Origin: Candidatus Brevefilum sp.
GTDB taxonomy: Bacteria; Chloroflexota; Anaerolineae; Anaerolineales; Anaerolineaceae
Assembly (NCBI GenBank): GCA_007135845.1
Contig: SLIC01000247.1
Span: 1-16,779, forward strand
Reading direction: 5' to 3'
DNA length: 16,779 nucleotides
Shown: in pieces, positions 8,931-16,779 of the stretch
How positions within the stretch are numbered: position 1 is the stretch's first letter
Layout: each line of letters opens with the position of its first letter
Position numbers and translations under genes: made by a program
The notes under the pieces: model-generated
Database searches by the model: none
Seen by the model: only the letters and a program-made list of their open reading frames with translations
What the model was told of the DNA's origin: nothing

Positions 8931-9956
8931 ATGGAAAGAAAACGCAAGGTTCTGTTTCTTACCCAGCGAGGATCATGGCATCAAAACGAAGCCATTAAAG
9001 CAGCACCGCCTGAACTTGATGTGATCATGCGCCGTGAGCCATCGCGAAAGGAACTGCTTTCCATTTTGCCAACAGTGGATTACATGATCAGTGAACGATC
9101 AGGCGTGATTGACGCTGAGGTGATTGAAGCCGCCACCGCATTGAAATTGATCCAGCGGCTCGGACGCCAAACCTGGGATATTGACCTGGAGGCAGCAAAA
9201 GAGAAGGGAGTGCCTGTTTGCTGTTTACCGATCGCTGGCTGTCAATTGGTAGCTGAACATATGATCCTGCATGCTTTAGCATTGATCAAACGCACAAAAG
9301 AAGTGGTAAAAATTGCTGAAACTGCCAGTACTGAATGGGGAGACTCACAGGAATCCAACGAGGATACTTTTGCCTATAACTGGTCCAGAAGAGAGGATAT
9401 TGGTGGATTATTTGGCAGGACCGTGGGCATCCTGGGGTTTGGTGAAATTGGTGTTGAAATCGCCTTGCGCTTATGTGGCTTTGATTGTGAAGTTCTTTAC
9501 CATAAACGCAACCCAATGACCCCGCATGCGGAAGATTCATTGAAAATCAAATATGCAGAAGTAGATGAAATCCAGGCCAGGGCAGATGTGATTATGAACT
9601 TATTGCCTGATTTTCCTGAAACACATCATTTCATTGATGCAGCCTTCTATCGACAATGTAAACGAGGTGCTGTTTTGGTGCATGCTGGTGGAGGGACAAC
9701 CGTCGATCCACTGGCGACGGCACAAGCTCTGCAATCGGGTCAATTATTTGGTGCATCCTTGGATACGTTCAACTGGGAACCGATTCGTTCAGATGATCCC
9801 TTAGTGTTGTTGGTAAATCGTGAAGATGTCAACCTCTTGCTCACACCACATGTTGCCGCTGGTGCTGAGGAAGGCGAGGTTTACTCCCGGGCTTATGACT
9901 ACACCAACCTGGTTGCACATATTAATGGTGAGCGGCTTATATTCCGTATTGTGTAG
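8931..9956 (+). CDS. D-2-hydroxyacid dehydrogenase-like NAD-binding protein, catalytic Arg missing
   Basis: A 341-residue protein with the two-domain layout of D-2-hydroxyacid dehydrogenases (PGDH, GyaR, D-LDH). The NAD site is GILGFGEIG with G169, G171 and G174. The Glu of the catalytic set is present (E283 in DTFNWEP) and so is the His (H307 in LTPHVA). The Arg that normally lies in the TARG motif is not: the segment reads VHAGGGTTVD, with G254 at that place. Substrate binding in this family needs that Arg to grip the carboxylate, so this protein may act on a non-carboxylate or reshaped substrate. Start chosen at ATG 8931, one base after the preceding stop, because MERKRKVLFLTQ matches the family N-terminus; an in-frame ATG at 8883 would overlap the neighbour by 47 bases. 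No strong ribosome site is visible. Confidence 0.88.
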   Translation: MERKRKVLFLTQRGSWHQNEAIKAAPPELDVIMRREPSRKELLSILPTVDYMISERSGVIDAEVIEAATALKLIQRLGRQTWDIDLEAAKEKGVPVCCLPIAGCQLVAEHMILHALALIKRTKEVVKIAETASTEWGDSQESNEDTFAYNWSRREDIGGLFGRTVGILGFGEIGVEIALRLCGFDCEVLYHKRNPMTPHAEDSLKIKYAEVDEIQARADVIMNLLPDFPETHHFIDAAFYRQCKRGAVLVHAGGGTTVDPLATAQALQSGQLFGASLDTFNWEPIRSDDPLVLLVNREDVNLLLTPHVAAGAEEGEVYSRAYDYTNLVAHINGERLIFRIV

Positions 9957-10015
9957 AAACTTCTGACTGATTGCAGACTGTGTCAATGAAAAAACGGTTT
10001 TATGAATAACTAATC
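9957..10015 (+). other. Longest intergenic gap (59 bases), possible sub-operon boundary
   Basis: These 59 bases between the dehydrogenase stop and the MoaD-like start are the only gap above 30 bases in the window. They are A/T-rich and hold TTGCAG at 9971-9976, and TATGAA at 10001-10006, but the spacing (24 bases) is too long for a normal sigma-70 promoter. I see no stable hairpin followed by a T run, so no terminator is claimed. No strong Shine-Dalgarno precedes the ATG at 10016. An internal promoter for the MoaD/AOR/sugar genes could lie here, but nothing in the sequence proves it. Confidence 0.3.
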
Positions 10016-10306
10016 ATGGAAAACAAGACAGCAGTAATTACTTTTCATTCTTCAGAATTTTTCAATTTTGATTGTTCAAAGTTGGATGAAGTGGAATATT
10101 CCGAATCGGAGAATCGTTGTATCTTCAAAGTGCCGCTATCGGAAAAGGATCCTAAGCGAAGAACAATCCAGGGTATGCTTGATTATTTCTCAATTCAACT
10201 AACCCGTCCTGCTGTGCCGCTTGTGAATGGAAAGCCGCAAGACCTGACCTATATCCTGCAGCCTGGTGATTGTGTCATTATGCTGTTTCAAATATCTGGA
10301 GGATGA
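10016..10306 (+). CDS. MoaD/ThiS-like sulfur-carrier protein with C-terminal Gly-Gly
   Basis: A 96-residue small protein of the beta-grasp, ubiquitin-like sulfur-carrier family. The C-terminal part has the family pattern VNGKP...LQPGDCVIMLFQISGG and stops exactly on Gly95-Gly96, which is the tail that is adenylated and thiocarboxylated in MoaD. It is somewhat longer than the usual 80-85 residues because of an extra N-terminal charged segment (DEVEYSESENR). MoaD-like genes commonly sit beside aldehyde:ferredoxin oxidoreductases and serve pterin-cofactor synthesis, and here the AOR gene begins one base after the stop. The function is therefore most likely in making or sulfurating the tungsto- or molybdopterin of the neighbouring enzyme, rather than thiamine thiazole. 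No partner adenylyltransferase is in the window. Start ATG 10016 has no obvious ribosome site. Confidence 0.88.
   Translation: MENKTAVITFHSSEFFNFDCSKLDEVEYSESENRCIFKVPLSEKDPKRRTIQGMLDYFSIQLTRPAVPLVNGKPQDLTYILQPGDCVIMLFQISGG
10298..10303 (+). promoter_or_regulatory. Shine-Dalgarno for AOR inside the Gly-Gly codons of the MoaD-like gene
   Basis: The sequence GGAGGA forms the last two codons (GGA GGA) of the MoaD-like protein, and a TGA stop follows at 10304-10306. It is also an excellent Shine-Dalgarno, with the core GGAGG 5 bases upstream of the AOR ATG at 10308. It settles that start over the in-frame ATG at 10266, which would overlap the MoaD gene by 41 bases. Confidence 0.8.
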
Positions 10307-10307
10307 T

Positions 10308-12227
10308 ATGGAAATAATTGGAAATACTTTTTCAGCCCAACCGGATGAAGCATTCTTGAACCAGAAGCGCGCTTATACCGGGTTAATCTTGAGGGTGGAC
10401 CTCAGCTCAGGAGAGATTTGGGTTGACCGCCACGATGATTTGTTTTATCGCAAATTGATTGGTGGCCGGAATGTGATCTTACATTACCTGCTGACCGAGA
10501 TGCCAGCAAAGGCGGACCCACTGAGTGGAGAAAACCTTTTGGTTTTTGCGCCTGGCTTATTGACAGGAACCGTACTGCCGGGTGCAGGTCGGCATGCTGT
10601 TGGTGGGAAATCCCCTCTGACCGGTGCCTTAGGAAGTTGTGAAGCCGGCGGTTGGTGGGGCGCAGAACTTAAGCGATCTGGATTTGATGCTTTGGTCATC
10701 CAGGGTAAGGCGAAATCACCGGTGTATTTATGGATTAAGGATGGCAATGTTGAGATCAGGGACGCCGCCAGCCTGTGGGGGAACCTAACGGCACAAGCAG
10801 AGGATAAAATCCGCCAGGATTTGGGTGATGAACGTGTCCGTGTAGCGCAAATTGGTCCGGCGGGGGAGAACTTGGTGCGTTATGCATGCATTATTCATGA
10901 TGCCAGCCGGGCAGCAGGCCGGTCAGGACTGGGTGCAGTAATGGGCAGCAAGAATCTCAAAGCTGTTGCTGTGCGCGGCTCTCAGGCGGTGGGAGTGGTT
11001 GACCCTGATAAGATCAAGCCGGTACAAAAGTGGGTGTTTGATCATTATAAAACTGCCATGGCCTGGGCAATTACGCGAGGAACCCCAGGCTCTGTTCAGC
11101 CCAATCATGATGTTGGCGCAATGGCTATTAATAATTATCGTGACGGCATATTCGAAGCGATAGGTGGATTAAGCGGTGATCGTCTGCACGAGACTTTGAT
11201 CGTAGAACATGATACCTGTTTTCGCTGCCCGGTACGTTGTAAACCGGTTGTTGATTATGCTGACGAAGACATTGCCATTGATCGTCGCTATGGCGGTCCT
11301 GAATATGAGACGATCGGTGCCTTGGGTCCGCTCTGTATGGTCAAGGACCCGCGTTATGTTGCCAAAGCTCATGAACTGTGTTCTGCGTATGGTATGGATA
11401 CAATATCAACCGGGGGAACAATTGCTTTTGCTATGGAAGCGGCTGAAAAAGGGTTATTGCCGGGTGATGTATCAGCCCCTCGCTTCGGTGATGGTGAAGC
11501 ACTGGTTGAGAGTATCCACAAGATCGCCTATCGTCAGGGTTTAGGAGATTTAATGGCGGAAGGCAGCGCTCGCATGGCTGAAGCCTTAGGAGGGGAAGCT
11601 GAGGAAATGTTGGCTGTTGCCCGCAAGCAGGAGCTGCCCTTGCACGACCCTCGCTTGAAACAGACCATGGCAATGGGTTATGCGTTATCCGCGACTGGTG
11701 CAGATCATATGCATAATCTGAATGACACATTTGCGACTTTTCCGGATGGAGATATTGCTATTCGGCTAGAAGAGATGGGAGTGGAAGCGCCATTGCCGTT
11801 ATGGGGAATCTCTGAACATAAAATTGAAGGCTTTTATTATGAAACAGCTTTTAAAAATTTTTATGACTCTGCAGTGATCTGTCATTTTTATCCCTACACC
11901 TATCAGCAGATGGCTGATGCGATCAGTGCAGCTGGCGGATGGGACTTCTCAAACGATGAGATTAACGACATTGGCTTACGAGCAATCACAATGGGCAGGC
12001 TGTTTCTTGTCAGAGAAGGCTTCACGGCAGAGGATGATAAGCTTTCAGCCAGGATTTATCATCGCTTAGATGATGGTCCAATTGCAGGTAAAGGTTTGAA
12101 ACCTGAGGATTTAAAACGCTGGCTTCGTGTTTATTACCAGCGTATGGGTTGGGATGAACAAGGACGACCTGTTGATGAAACCCTTTCCAATTTGGGTTTA
12201 CAAAGCTACTGGAAAAGGAATGCATAG
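10308..12227 (+). CDS. aor: Tungsten-type aldehyde:ferredoxin oxidoreductase
   Basis: A 639-residue aldehyde:ferredoxin oxidoreductase (AOR) that oxidises aldehydes to acids, or reduces acids, with ferredoxin as partner and a bis-pterin tungsten cofactor. The 4Fe-4S cluster ligands are complete: C304-x2-C307-x3-C311 in DTCFRCPVRC, and a distant C525 in SAVICHF. Pterin-binding stretches include GKSPLTG near the N-terminus and GRSGLGAVMGSKNLKAVAV at about 204-222. A slightly longer N-terminus (about 20 residues before AYTGLILRVDL) sets it apart from Pyrococcus AOR (605 residues). Start ATG 10308 is backed by GGAGG. It directly follows the MoaD-like gene and is followed 3 bases later by GH31. 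The AOR family contains several substrate subgroups, and which one this belongs to is not decided by these motifs. Confidence 0.92.
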   Translation: MEIIGNTFSAQPDEAFLNQKRAYTGLILRVDLSSGEIWVDRHDDLFYRKLIGGRNVILHYLLTEMPAKADPLSGENLLVFAPGLLTGTVLPGAGRHAVGGKSPLTGALGSCEAGGWWGAELKRSGFDALVIQGKAKSPVYLWIKDGNVEIRDAASLWGNLTAQAEDKIRQDLGDERVRVAQIGPAGENLVRYACIIHDASRAAGRSGLGAVMGSKNLKAVAVRGSQAVGVVDPDKIKPVQKWVFDHYKTAMAWAITRGTPGSVQPNHDVGAMAINNYRDGIFEAIGGLSGDRLHETLIVEHDTCFRCPVRCKPVVDYADEDIAIDRRYGGPEYETIGALGPLCMVKDPRYVAKAHELCSAYGMDTISTGGTIAFAMEAAEKGLLPGDVSAPRFGDGEALVESIHKIAYRQGLGDLMAEGSARMAEALGGEAEEMLAVARKQELPLHDPRLKQTMAMGYALSATGADHMHNLNDTFATFPDGDIAIRLEEMGVEAPLPLWGISEHKIEGFYYETAFKNFYDSAVICHFYPYTYQQMADAISAAGGWDFSNDEINDIGLRAITMGRLFLVREGFTAEDDKLSARIYHRLDDGPIAGKGLKPEDLKRWLRVYYQRMGWDEQGRPVDETLSNLGLQSYWKRNA

Positions 12228-12230
12228 AAA

Positions 12231-14705
12231 ATGACAAAAACTTATGAAGTCTCAAGGTTTTTTGAGGATAAGCGGACAGAAAAATCTTTACCAGTGGAAT
12301 TAATTGCCAGCCTTGTCGAGTACGAAAGACAGGGAAATTCAATAATTCTTTATTGTGAATCTTTGCGCTTTGATCCCAAAATCTACAACTTCTATGGAAC
12401 AAAATGTGAGGTAACTTTTAAGCCTGGTGAGCCTGGTGATCGCTTCTCCGTCAGGTTGGATTTCTGTACGCCTGAGATCATGCGGATTCGGTTGTCCCAG
12501 GGAGACAAGATTCCCGTTAATGCAACCCCAATGGTAGTGGAGTCTTTTGACGCTCAGGAAATTGATTTATCCTGTCGTGAAGAAGACAGCAGAATTATTA
12601 TTAAAACAGAGGCGATCGAAGTAAGTGTGATCAAAGAGCCGTGGCAGATTATCGTATCAGACTTAAAGGGGCGGCGTATCTGGGCAACTAAGCCAGTGGA
12701 TATTGATGCGTTGAGGCGTCCACTAGAACAATGGAATCCTCCCCAAGAACGCTGGTTGTTCTTGCACCGTTATGCCTATCCTTTGGGACTTCAGCGTGCC
12801 GATGAAACCAGGGCTTTTGCTTCCTTTGAATTGGGCTATGATGAGCATATCTTCGGATTAGGGGAAGATTTTGGACGCTTAGATAAACGAAACATTGACC
12901 GAGACCTGTGGATTGAAGAAGGTTTTGGAAATGCCTCTCCGGCATCTTACAAGCAAGTGCCTTTTTACATGAGTTCAAAGGGCTATGGCTTGTTTGTTAA
13001 CACATCCAATGCGGTTGCTTATCGAATTGGCAGTCTTGACCATACGGGGCTTTCAGTCATTGTCCAAGATATTGATTTTTTAGATTTTTATTTTATCTAT
13101 GGTCCAAAAATGCGCGATATATTGCCGCGTTATACAACCATTACAGGTAAACCTGGGCTGCCCCCTTTATGGAGCTTTGGCTTGTGGATGGGACGCATAA
13201 CCTATAACAGCCAGGAACAGGTCGAGCAGGTGGCACAATCACTGCGTGACCATCGCATCCCCTGTGATGTGATCCATATTGATACTGGCTGGTATGAAGA
13301 GGAATGGGTGTGTGACCTATTATTCTGTTCCTTTCGATTTGAAGACCCTGAAGGTATGTTAAAAAAGCTCCATGACCAGGGCTTTAAGGTGAGTTTGTGG
13401 CAGCTTCCGCTGTTGGTTATCGAATCCAGCCTGTTTTGGGAGGCGTCTGAAAAGGGTTATCTGGTCAAACGTCCCAATGGAAAGGTGTATTTGACCAGCG
13501 GCTTTTTGAGTGATGCCGGGTTAATTGATTATTCGAATCCGGAAGCGGTGGCATGGATTAAAGAGAAAATTACGATGTTGTTTGAATTAGGGGTGGACGT
13601 CATCAAAGTTGATTTTGGAGAGGGTGCTCCTCCAGACGGTGTATATGCCGGGATGCCTTCAGAATCAATGCACAATTTATTTCCTTTGTTATACAACAAG
13701 GCTATTTATGAAGCGACCGAAGCACATTATGGCAAAGGAGAGGCCTTAATCTGGGCACGTGCTGCGTGGGCTGGTTCACAACGTTACCCGGTGCACTGGT
13801 CTGGAGATGGGATTGCCCGGTATGAAGACTTAGCTTGTGTATTGCGTTCTGCATTGAGCATTGGTTTGAGTGGCTTCCCCTTTTACAGCCATGATGTGGG
13901 TGGGTTTAGCGGCCTTCCCAGCCCTGATTTATATGCACGGTGGATTCAATTGGGCGCTTTTACGTCACATGTGCGCTGTCACGGCCAGCCACCAAGAGAG
14001 CCGTGGGAGTATGGTCAAGAAACTGAGGAAATATTCCGAAAGTACATGAATTTACGATATCGGCTGCTGCCTTATATTTATTCGGAAGCACATGAATCGG
14101 TAAATACAAGCATACCAATGCTCAGAGCATTGGTGTTGGATTACCAGGACGATCCTACGGCTTGCTTAATTGAAGACCAGTACCTGTTTGGAAGCAGCAT
14201 CCTGGTTGCCCCAATTTTGGATGAAACCGGGAAGCGTAAAGTTTATTTACCAGCGGGTACCTGGATTGAGTATTGGCGTAAGTCAACATTTCAGGGTCCA
14301 TGCTGGATTGATGTTGATGCACCGCTTGATGTGCTGCCTTTATACATCAAAGCTGGATCGGTCCTGCCCTATGGCCCTGAAAAGCAATTCACGAATGAGA
14401 CGGGTTGCGATCCACTAACGATTGAGATTTACCCTGTTCAAGAATACAAGGAATACGTGGTTCATGATCCTGATATTGGGAGCTTCCCGATTACATTTAA
14501 TTATAAAAAAGGCAATGTGATTGTAAAAACAGGGGCAGCCATCGGTGCCATTGAGATTGTGATGATTGGCTTACCTGTAGCATCTGCTGTATTGGATAGG
14601 TCCCAAGAGTTATCGATTGAATATGATGGTAACCAGGGATACCGTGTTAAGTATGATGGAAAAGAACCGCATACGATAACTTTTCAACTGGAACATGATC
14701 ATTAA
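12231..14705 (+). CDS. yicI: Glycoside hydrolase family 31, alpha-xylosidase-like (YicI type)
   Basis: An 824-residue retaining glycosidase of family GH31. An N-terminal beta-sandwich (about 1-300) leads into the (beta/alpha)8 barrel (about 305-640) and C-terminal beta-domains. The nucleophile is D461 in IKVDFGEGAP and the acid/base is D526 in PVHWSGDG, matching KTDFGE and HWGGD in E. coli YicI. The barrel as a whole, including GLSGFPFYSHDVGGF and the HGQPPREPW region, is closer to YicI-type alpha-xylosidase than to alpha-glucosidase or sulfoquinovosidase. No signal peptide is visible, so it should act in the cytoplasm on imported xylosides or oligosaccharides. Xylose isomerase and xylulokinase downstream support xylose as product. 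Start ATG 12231 is 3 bases after the AOR stop, with AAGGA at 12215-12219. Family certain, xylosidase activity likely. Confidence 0.9.
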   Translation: MTKTYEVSRFFEDKRTEKSLPVELIASLVEYERQGNSIILYCESLRFDPKIYNFYGTKCEVTFKPGEPGDRFSVRLDFCTPEIMRIRLSQGDKIPVNATPMVVESFDAQEIDLSCREEDSRIIIKTEAIEVSVIKEPWQIIVSDLKGRRIWATKPVDIDALRRPLEQWNPPQERWLFLHRYAYPLGLQRADETRAFASFELGYDEHIFGLGEDFGRLDKRNIDRDLWIEEGFGNASPASYKQVPFYMSSKGYGLFVNTSNAVAYRIGSLDHTGLSVIVQDIDFLDFYFIYGPKMRDILPRYTTITGKPGLPPLWSFGLWMGRITYNSQEQVEQVAQSLRDHRIPCDVIHIDTGWYEEEWVCDLLFCSFRFEDPEGMLKKLHDQGFKVSLWQLPLLVIESSLFWEASEKGYLVKRPNGKVYLTSGFLSDAGLIDYSNPEAVAWIKEKITMLFELGVDVIKVDFGEGAPPDGVYAGMPSESMHNLFPLLYNKAIYEATEAHYGKGEALIWARAAWAGSQRYPVHWSGDGIARYEDLACVLRSALSIGLSGFPFYSHDVGGFSGLPSPDLYARWIQLGAFTSHVRCHGQPPREPWEYGQETEEIFRKYMNLRYRLLPYIYSEAHESVNTSIPMLRALVLDYQDDPTACLIEDQYLFGSSILVAPILDETGKRKVYLPAGTWIEYWRKSTFQGPCWIDVDAPLDVLPLYIKAGSVLPYGPEKQFTNETGCDPLTIEIYPVQEYKEYVVHDPDIGSFPITFNYKKGNVIVKTGAAIGAIEIVMIGLPVASAVLDRSQELSIEYDGNQGYRVKYDGKEPHTITFQLEHDH

Positions 14706-14735
14706 GAATAAATCACAAGCAAAAAGGAGCAAAGA

Positions 14736-15902
14736 ATGGCAGATTTTTTACCAAAACCCGAACATAAATTCACATTTGGGCTGTGGACGGTTGGTTCACT
14801 TGGTTCAGACCCCTTTGGCAGTGCGGTACGCGCACCGAAAACACCAGCTGAGCTGGTTTATTTGTTGGGTGAGGTGGGGTCATATGGCGTCAATTTTCAT
14901 GACAATGACCTGATCCCCATCGATGCATCTCTAAACGAGGCCGAAGCCATAAAAAAGGATTTCCGGAAAGCGTTGGCTGATACCGGGATGGTCGTCCCGA
15001 TGGCAACCACAAATTTATTTTCTGATCCGGTTTTCAAAGATGGCGCATTCACCAGCAATGATCCCCAGGTGCGTGCTTATGCCCTACAGAAGACGATGCA
15101 GGCAATTGACCTGGGCGTTGAGTTTGATGCCAAAACCTATGTTTTCTGGGGCGGCAGGGAGGGTACCGAAACCGACTCGAGCAAGAATCCGGTTGATGCT
15201 ATTAAGCGAAGCCGTGAAGCAATGAACTTCCTGTGTGAGTACGTTTTGGACCAGGGGTATGAACTGAAATTTGCCCTGGAAGCGAAACCCAATGAACCAC
15301 GTGGTGATATCTACAATCCCACCACCGGACACATGTTGGCGTTTATTGAAACCCTAGATCATCCTGAGATGGTTGGTGTGAATCCCGAGGTTGCTCACGA
15401 ACACATGTCGGGGATTAACTTCATGCACGGCGTCGCCCAGGCCTGGGAAGCAGGAAAATTATTCCACATCGATTTGAACGACCAGTATCCCGGACGCTAT
15501 GATCAAGATCTTCGCTTTGGCTCACGAGACATTAAGGCTGCATTTTACCTGGTGAAATTCCTGGAAGATGTAGGCTATCAAGGATCACGTCACTTTGATG
15601 CCCATGCCTATCGCACAGAGGATTACGAAGGCGTTAAGGATTTTGCACGGGGTTGCATGCGCACTTACCTGGTTCTCAAGGAAAAGGCTGCCCAATTCAA
15701 TCAGGATCCCGAGATACAGTCCATACTAGCCGAGATCAATGCTGATGACGGCACACTGACACCATTGATGGGAAGCTATTCACCAGATAAGGCAGCGAGT
15801 CTCAAGTCCAAAGCCTTTGATCGCAGTGCAATTGCCAGCCGCGGCTTGCGATATGAACGCCTGGACCAGTTGACGATCGATCTTTTACTGGGTGTTCGCT
15901 AA
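14736..15902 (+). CDS. xylA: Xylose isomerase (class I, short type)
   Basis: A 388-residue xylose isomerase converting D-xylose to D-xylulose in the cytoplasm with two Mg or Mn ions. It is of the short class I type known from actinobacteria and Thermus; the start [18 protein letters not shown] is diagnostic. All key residues are present, each shifted by one from the Streptomyces numbering: H55 and D58 (FHDND), E182 and K184 (EAKPNEPRG), E218 and H221 (NPEVAHEH), D246, D256 and D258 (IDLNDQ and YDQDL), and D288 (FDAHAYR). Good ribosome site AAAAAGGAG, 6 bases before the ATG. A 30-base gap separates it from GH31 and 23 bases from xylulokinase. The function is well supported by both motifs and neighbours. 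Confidence 0.97.
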   Translation: MADFLPKPEHKFTFGLWTVGSLGSDPFGSAVRAPKTPAELVYLLGEVGSYGVNFHDNDLIPIDASLNEAEAIKKDFRKALADTGMVVPMATTNLFSDPVFKDGAFTSNDPQVRAYALQKTMQAIDLGVEFDAKTYVFWGGREGTETDSSKNPVDAIKRSREAMNFLCEYVLDQGYELKFALEAKPNEPRGDIYNPTTGHMLAFIETLDHPEMVGVNPEVAHEHMSGINFMHGVAQAWEAGKLFHIDLNDQYPGRYDQDLRFGSRDIKAAFYLVKFLEDVGYQGSRHFDAHAYRTEDYEGVKDFARGCMRTYLVLKEKAAQFNQDPEIQSILAEINADDGTLTPLMGSYSPDKAASLKSKAFDRSAIASRGLRYERLDQLTIDLLLGVR

Positions 15903-15925
15903 GAATTCTGTTTTTGGAGGTTAAT

Positions 15926-16779
15926 GTGTATTTTTTAGGTATTGATGTATCAACAACGGCAACGAAAGCCCTGATCCTGGCAGAAGACGGCACAGTTACG
16001 GGAATAGGTGTATCTGAGTATGGGTTTGAAACACCGCAACCACTGTGGAGTGAGCAGCACCCTGACTTGTGGTGGGATGGCACGATCAAGGCAATCAAAG
16101 CAGCGGTTCAAAATGCATCTGAAAATCACCCATCAGCATTTGATCCCAACCAGATTGTTTCAATTGGGTTAACGGGGCAAATGCATGGTTTGGTCCTGCT
16201 GGATAAGGATGGACAGGTCTTACGTAAAGCAATTTTGTGGAACGACCAACGTACGCAGCAACAATGTGACCAAATCCACAAGAGAATTGGCCAGGATCAA
16301 TTCATCCAAATCAGTGGCAATGTGGCATTAACCGGATTTACCGCACCGAAGATTCTATGGGTCAAAGACAACGAACCTGAGATATATGAGCGGATTGCGC
16401 ATATTCTTTTGCCAAAGGATTATGTGCGGTTGAAGTTGACCGGTGAATTTGCCATGGATAAAGCAGATGGCGCAGGCACGGTCTTGATGGATATCGCTCA
16501 AAGAGATTGGTCGCAGACGATACTGGAAAAACTTGATATCAACCCGCAGTGGATGCCCAAACTGTATGAGGGTACCGAAACCACTGGTGAGGTCACGGTA
16601 AGTGCCGCGAAGGAGACAGGTTTGGCTGCGGGCACACCGGTTGTGGCTGGTGGTGGGGACCAATCAGCCCAGGCCGTGGGGGTGGGTGCTGTCAGCAGCG
16701 GCATTGTGGCACTCACGCTGGGTACCAGCGGAGTCATCTTTACCAGCACGGATGACGCTTATATTGAGCCTGAAGGAAA
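15926..16779 (+). CDS. xylB: Xylulokinase, N-terminal part (cut by window end)
   Basis: An open reading frame of 284 codons running off the window, out of about 490-500 usual for xylulokinase, which phosphorylates D-xylulose to xylulose-5-phosphate with ATP (FGGY/actin-like fold). It starts with GTG at 15926; the ATG two bases earlier (15924) hits TAG after four codons, so GTG is needed. Ribosome site GGAGG at 15916-15920 is 5 bases upstream. Domain I has GIDVSTTATKALI with D7, then TGQMHGLVLLD and AILWNDQRT, and domain II has GGGDQSAQAVGVGAV with D245 as the expected catalytic base. LTLGTSGVIF is the phosphate-binding stretch. Directly behind xylA, as in standard xylAB operons. Only the C-terminal part of domain II is missing from view. 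Confidence 0.95.
   Translation, partial: MYFLGIDVSTTATKALILAEDGTVTGIGVSEYGFETPQPLWSEQHPDLWWDGTIKAIKAAVQNASENHPSAFDPNQIVSIGLTGQMHGLVLLDKDGQVLRKAILWNDQRTQQQCDQIHKRIGQDQFIQISGNVALTGFTAPKILWVKDNEPEIYERIAHILLPKDYVRLKLTGEFAMDKADGAGTVLMDIAQRDWSQTILEKLDINPQWMPKLYEGTETTGEVTVSAAKETGLAAGTPVVAGGGDQSAQAVGVGAVSSGIVALTLGTSGVIFTSTDDAYIEPEG

Noticed and set aside
9971..10006. Sigma-70 promoter in the gap before the MoaD-like gene
   Set aside because: The best -35-like and -10-like hexamers are 24 bases apart, outside the normal 16-18 range.
9987..10009. Tiny frame MKKRFYE in the 59-base gap as a leader peptide
   Set aside because: Only seven codons, no ribosome site and no attenuator-like hairpin pair; chance occurrence is likely.
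10266..10307. In-frame ATG at 10266 as AOR start
   Set aside because: It lies inside the MoaD-like gene; ATG 10308 has a near-perfect ribosome site and the 14 extra residues do not resemble AOR.

Overview
The window is one continuous run of genes, all on the + strand and packed almost end to end. Twelve complete genes and two partial ones leave no intergenic gap longer than 59 bases, and many neighbours overlap or lie within a few bases. It reads as one long operon or two joined ones. I saw no RNA gene, insertion sequence, CRISPR array, repeat family or convincing terminator. The gene mix suggests an anaerobic or facultative bacterium of the Chloroflexota, probably Anaerolineae: a Mo hydroxylase without FAD, a tungsten-type aldehyde:ferredoxin oxidoreductase, UroD-like proteins, a luciferase-fold oxidoreductase, and a short class I xylose isomerase. 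The taxonomic call is inference from gene content and mid-range base composition, not a measured placement.

Region 1 (1-9956) holds, in order: the last 23 residues of a short-chain dehydrogenase; a 932-residue xanthine dehydrogenase-family Mo enzyme; a UroD-superfamily protein; an amidohydrolase of the TrzA/SsnA/SAH-deaminase type; a second, very different UroD-superfamily protein; a UbiD-family (prenylated-FMN) decarboxylase; a luciferase-like flavin or F420 oxidoreductase; and a D-2-hydroxyacid dehydrogenase-like protein that lacks the usual catalytic arginine. Together they look like a catabolic route for an aromatic or N-heterocyclic compound (hydroxylation, hydrolytic deamination or dechlorination, decarboxylation, reduction). 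The substrate cannot be read from the sequence.

Region 2 (9957-12227) starts with the largest gap (59 bases). A MoaD/ThiS-like protein ending in Gly-Gly follows, then an aldehyde:ferredoxin oxidoreductase (AOR). The two are one base apart, and the Gly-Gly codons of the first double as the Shine-Dalgarno of the second.

Region 3 (12231-16779) is a sugar module: a GH31 glycosidase closest to YicI-type alpha-xylosidase, a xylose isomerase (xylA) with its metal and catalytic residues intact, and the N-terminal 284 codons of a xylulokinase (xylB), cut by the window edge. GH31 begins 3 bases after the AOR stop, so the sugar genes appear co-transcribed with the redox and decarboxylase genes. A working idea is that the cluster handles a xylosylated aromatic or heterocyclic compound: the glycosidase frees xylose for XylA/XylB and the other enzymes attack the aglycone. 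This rests on gene order and family identity only.
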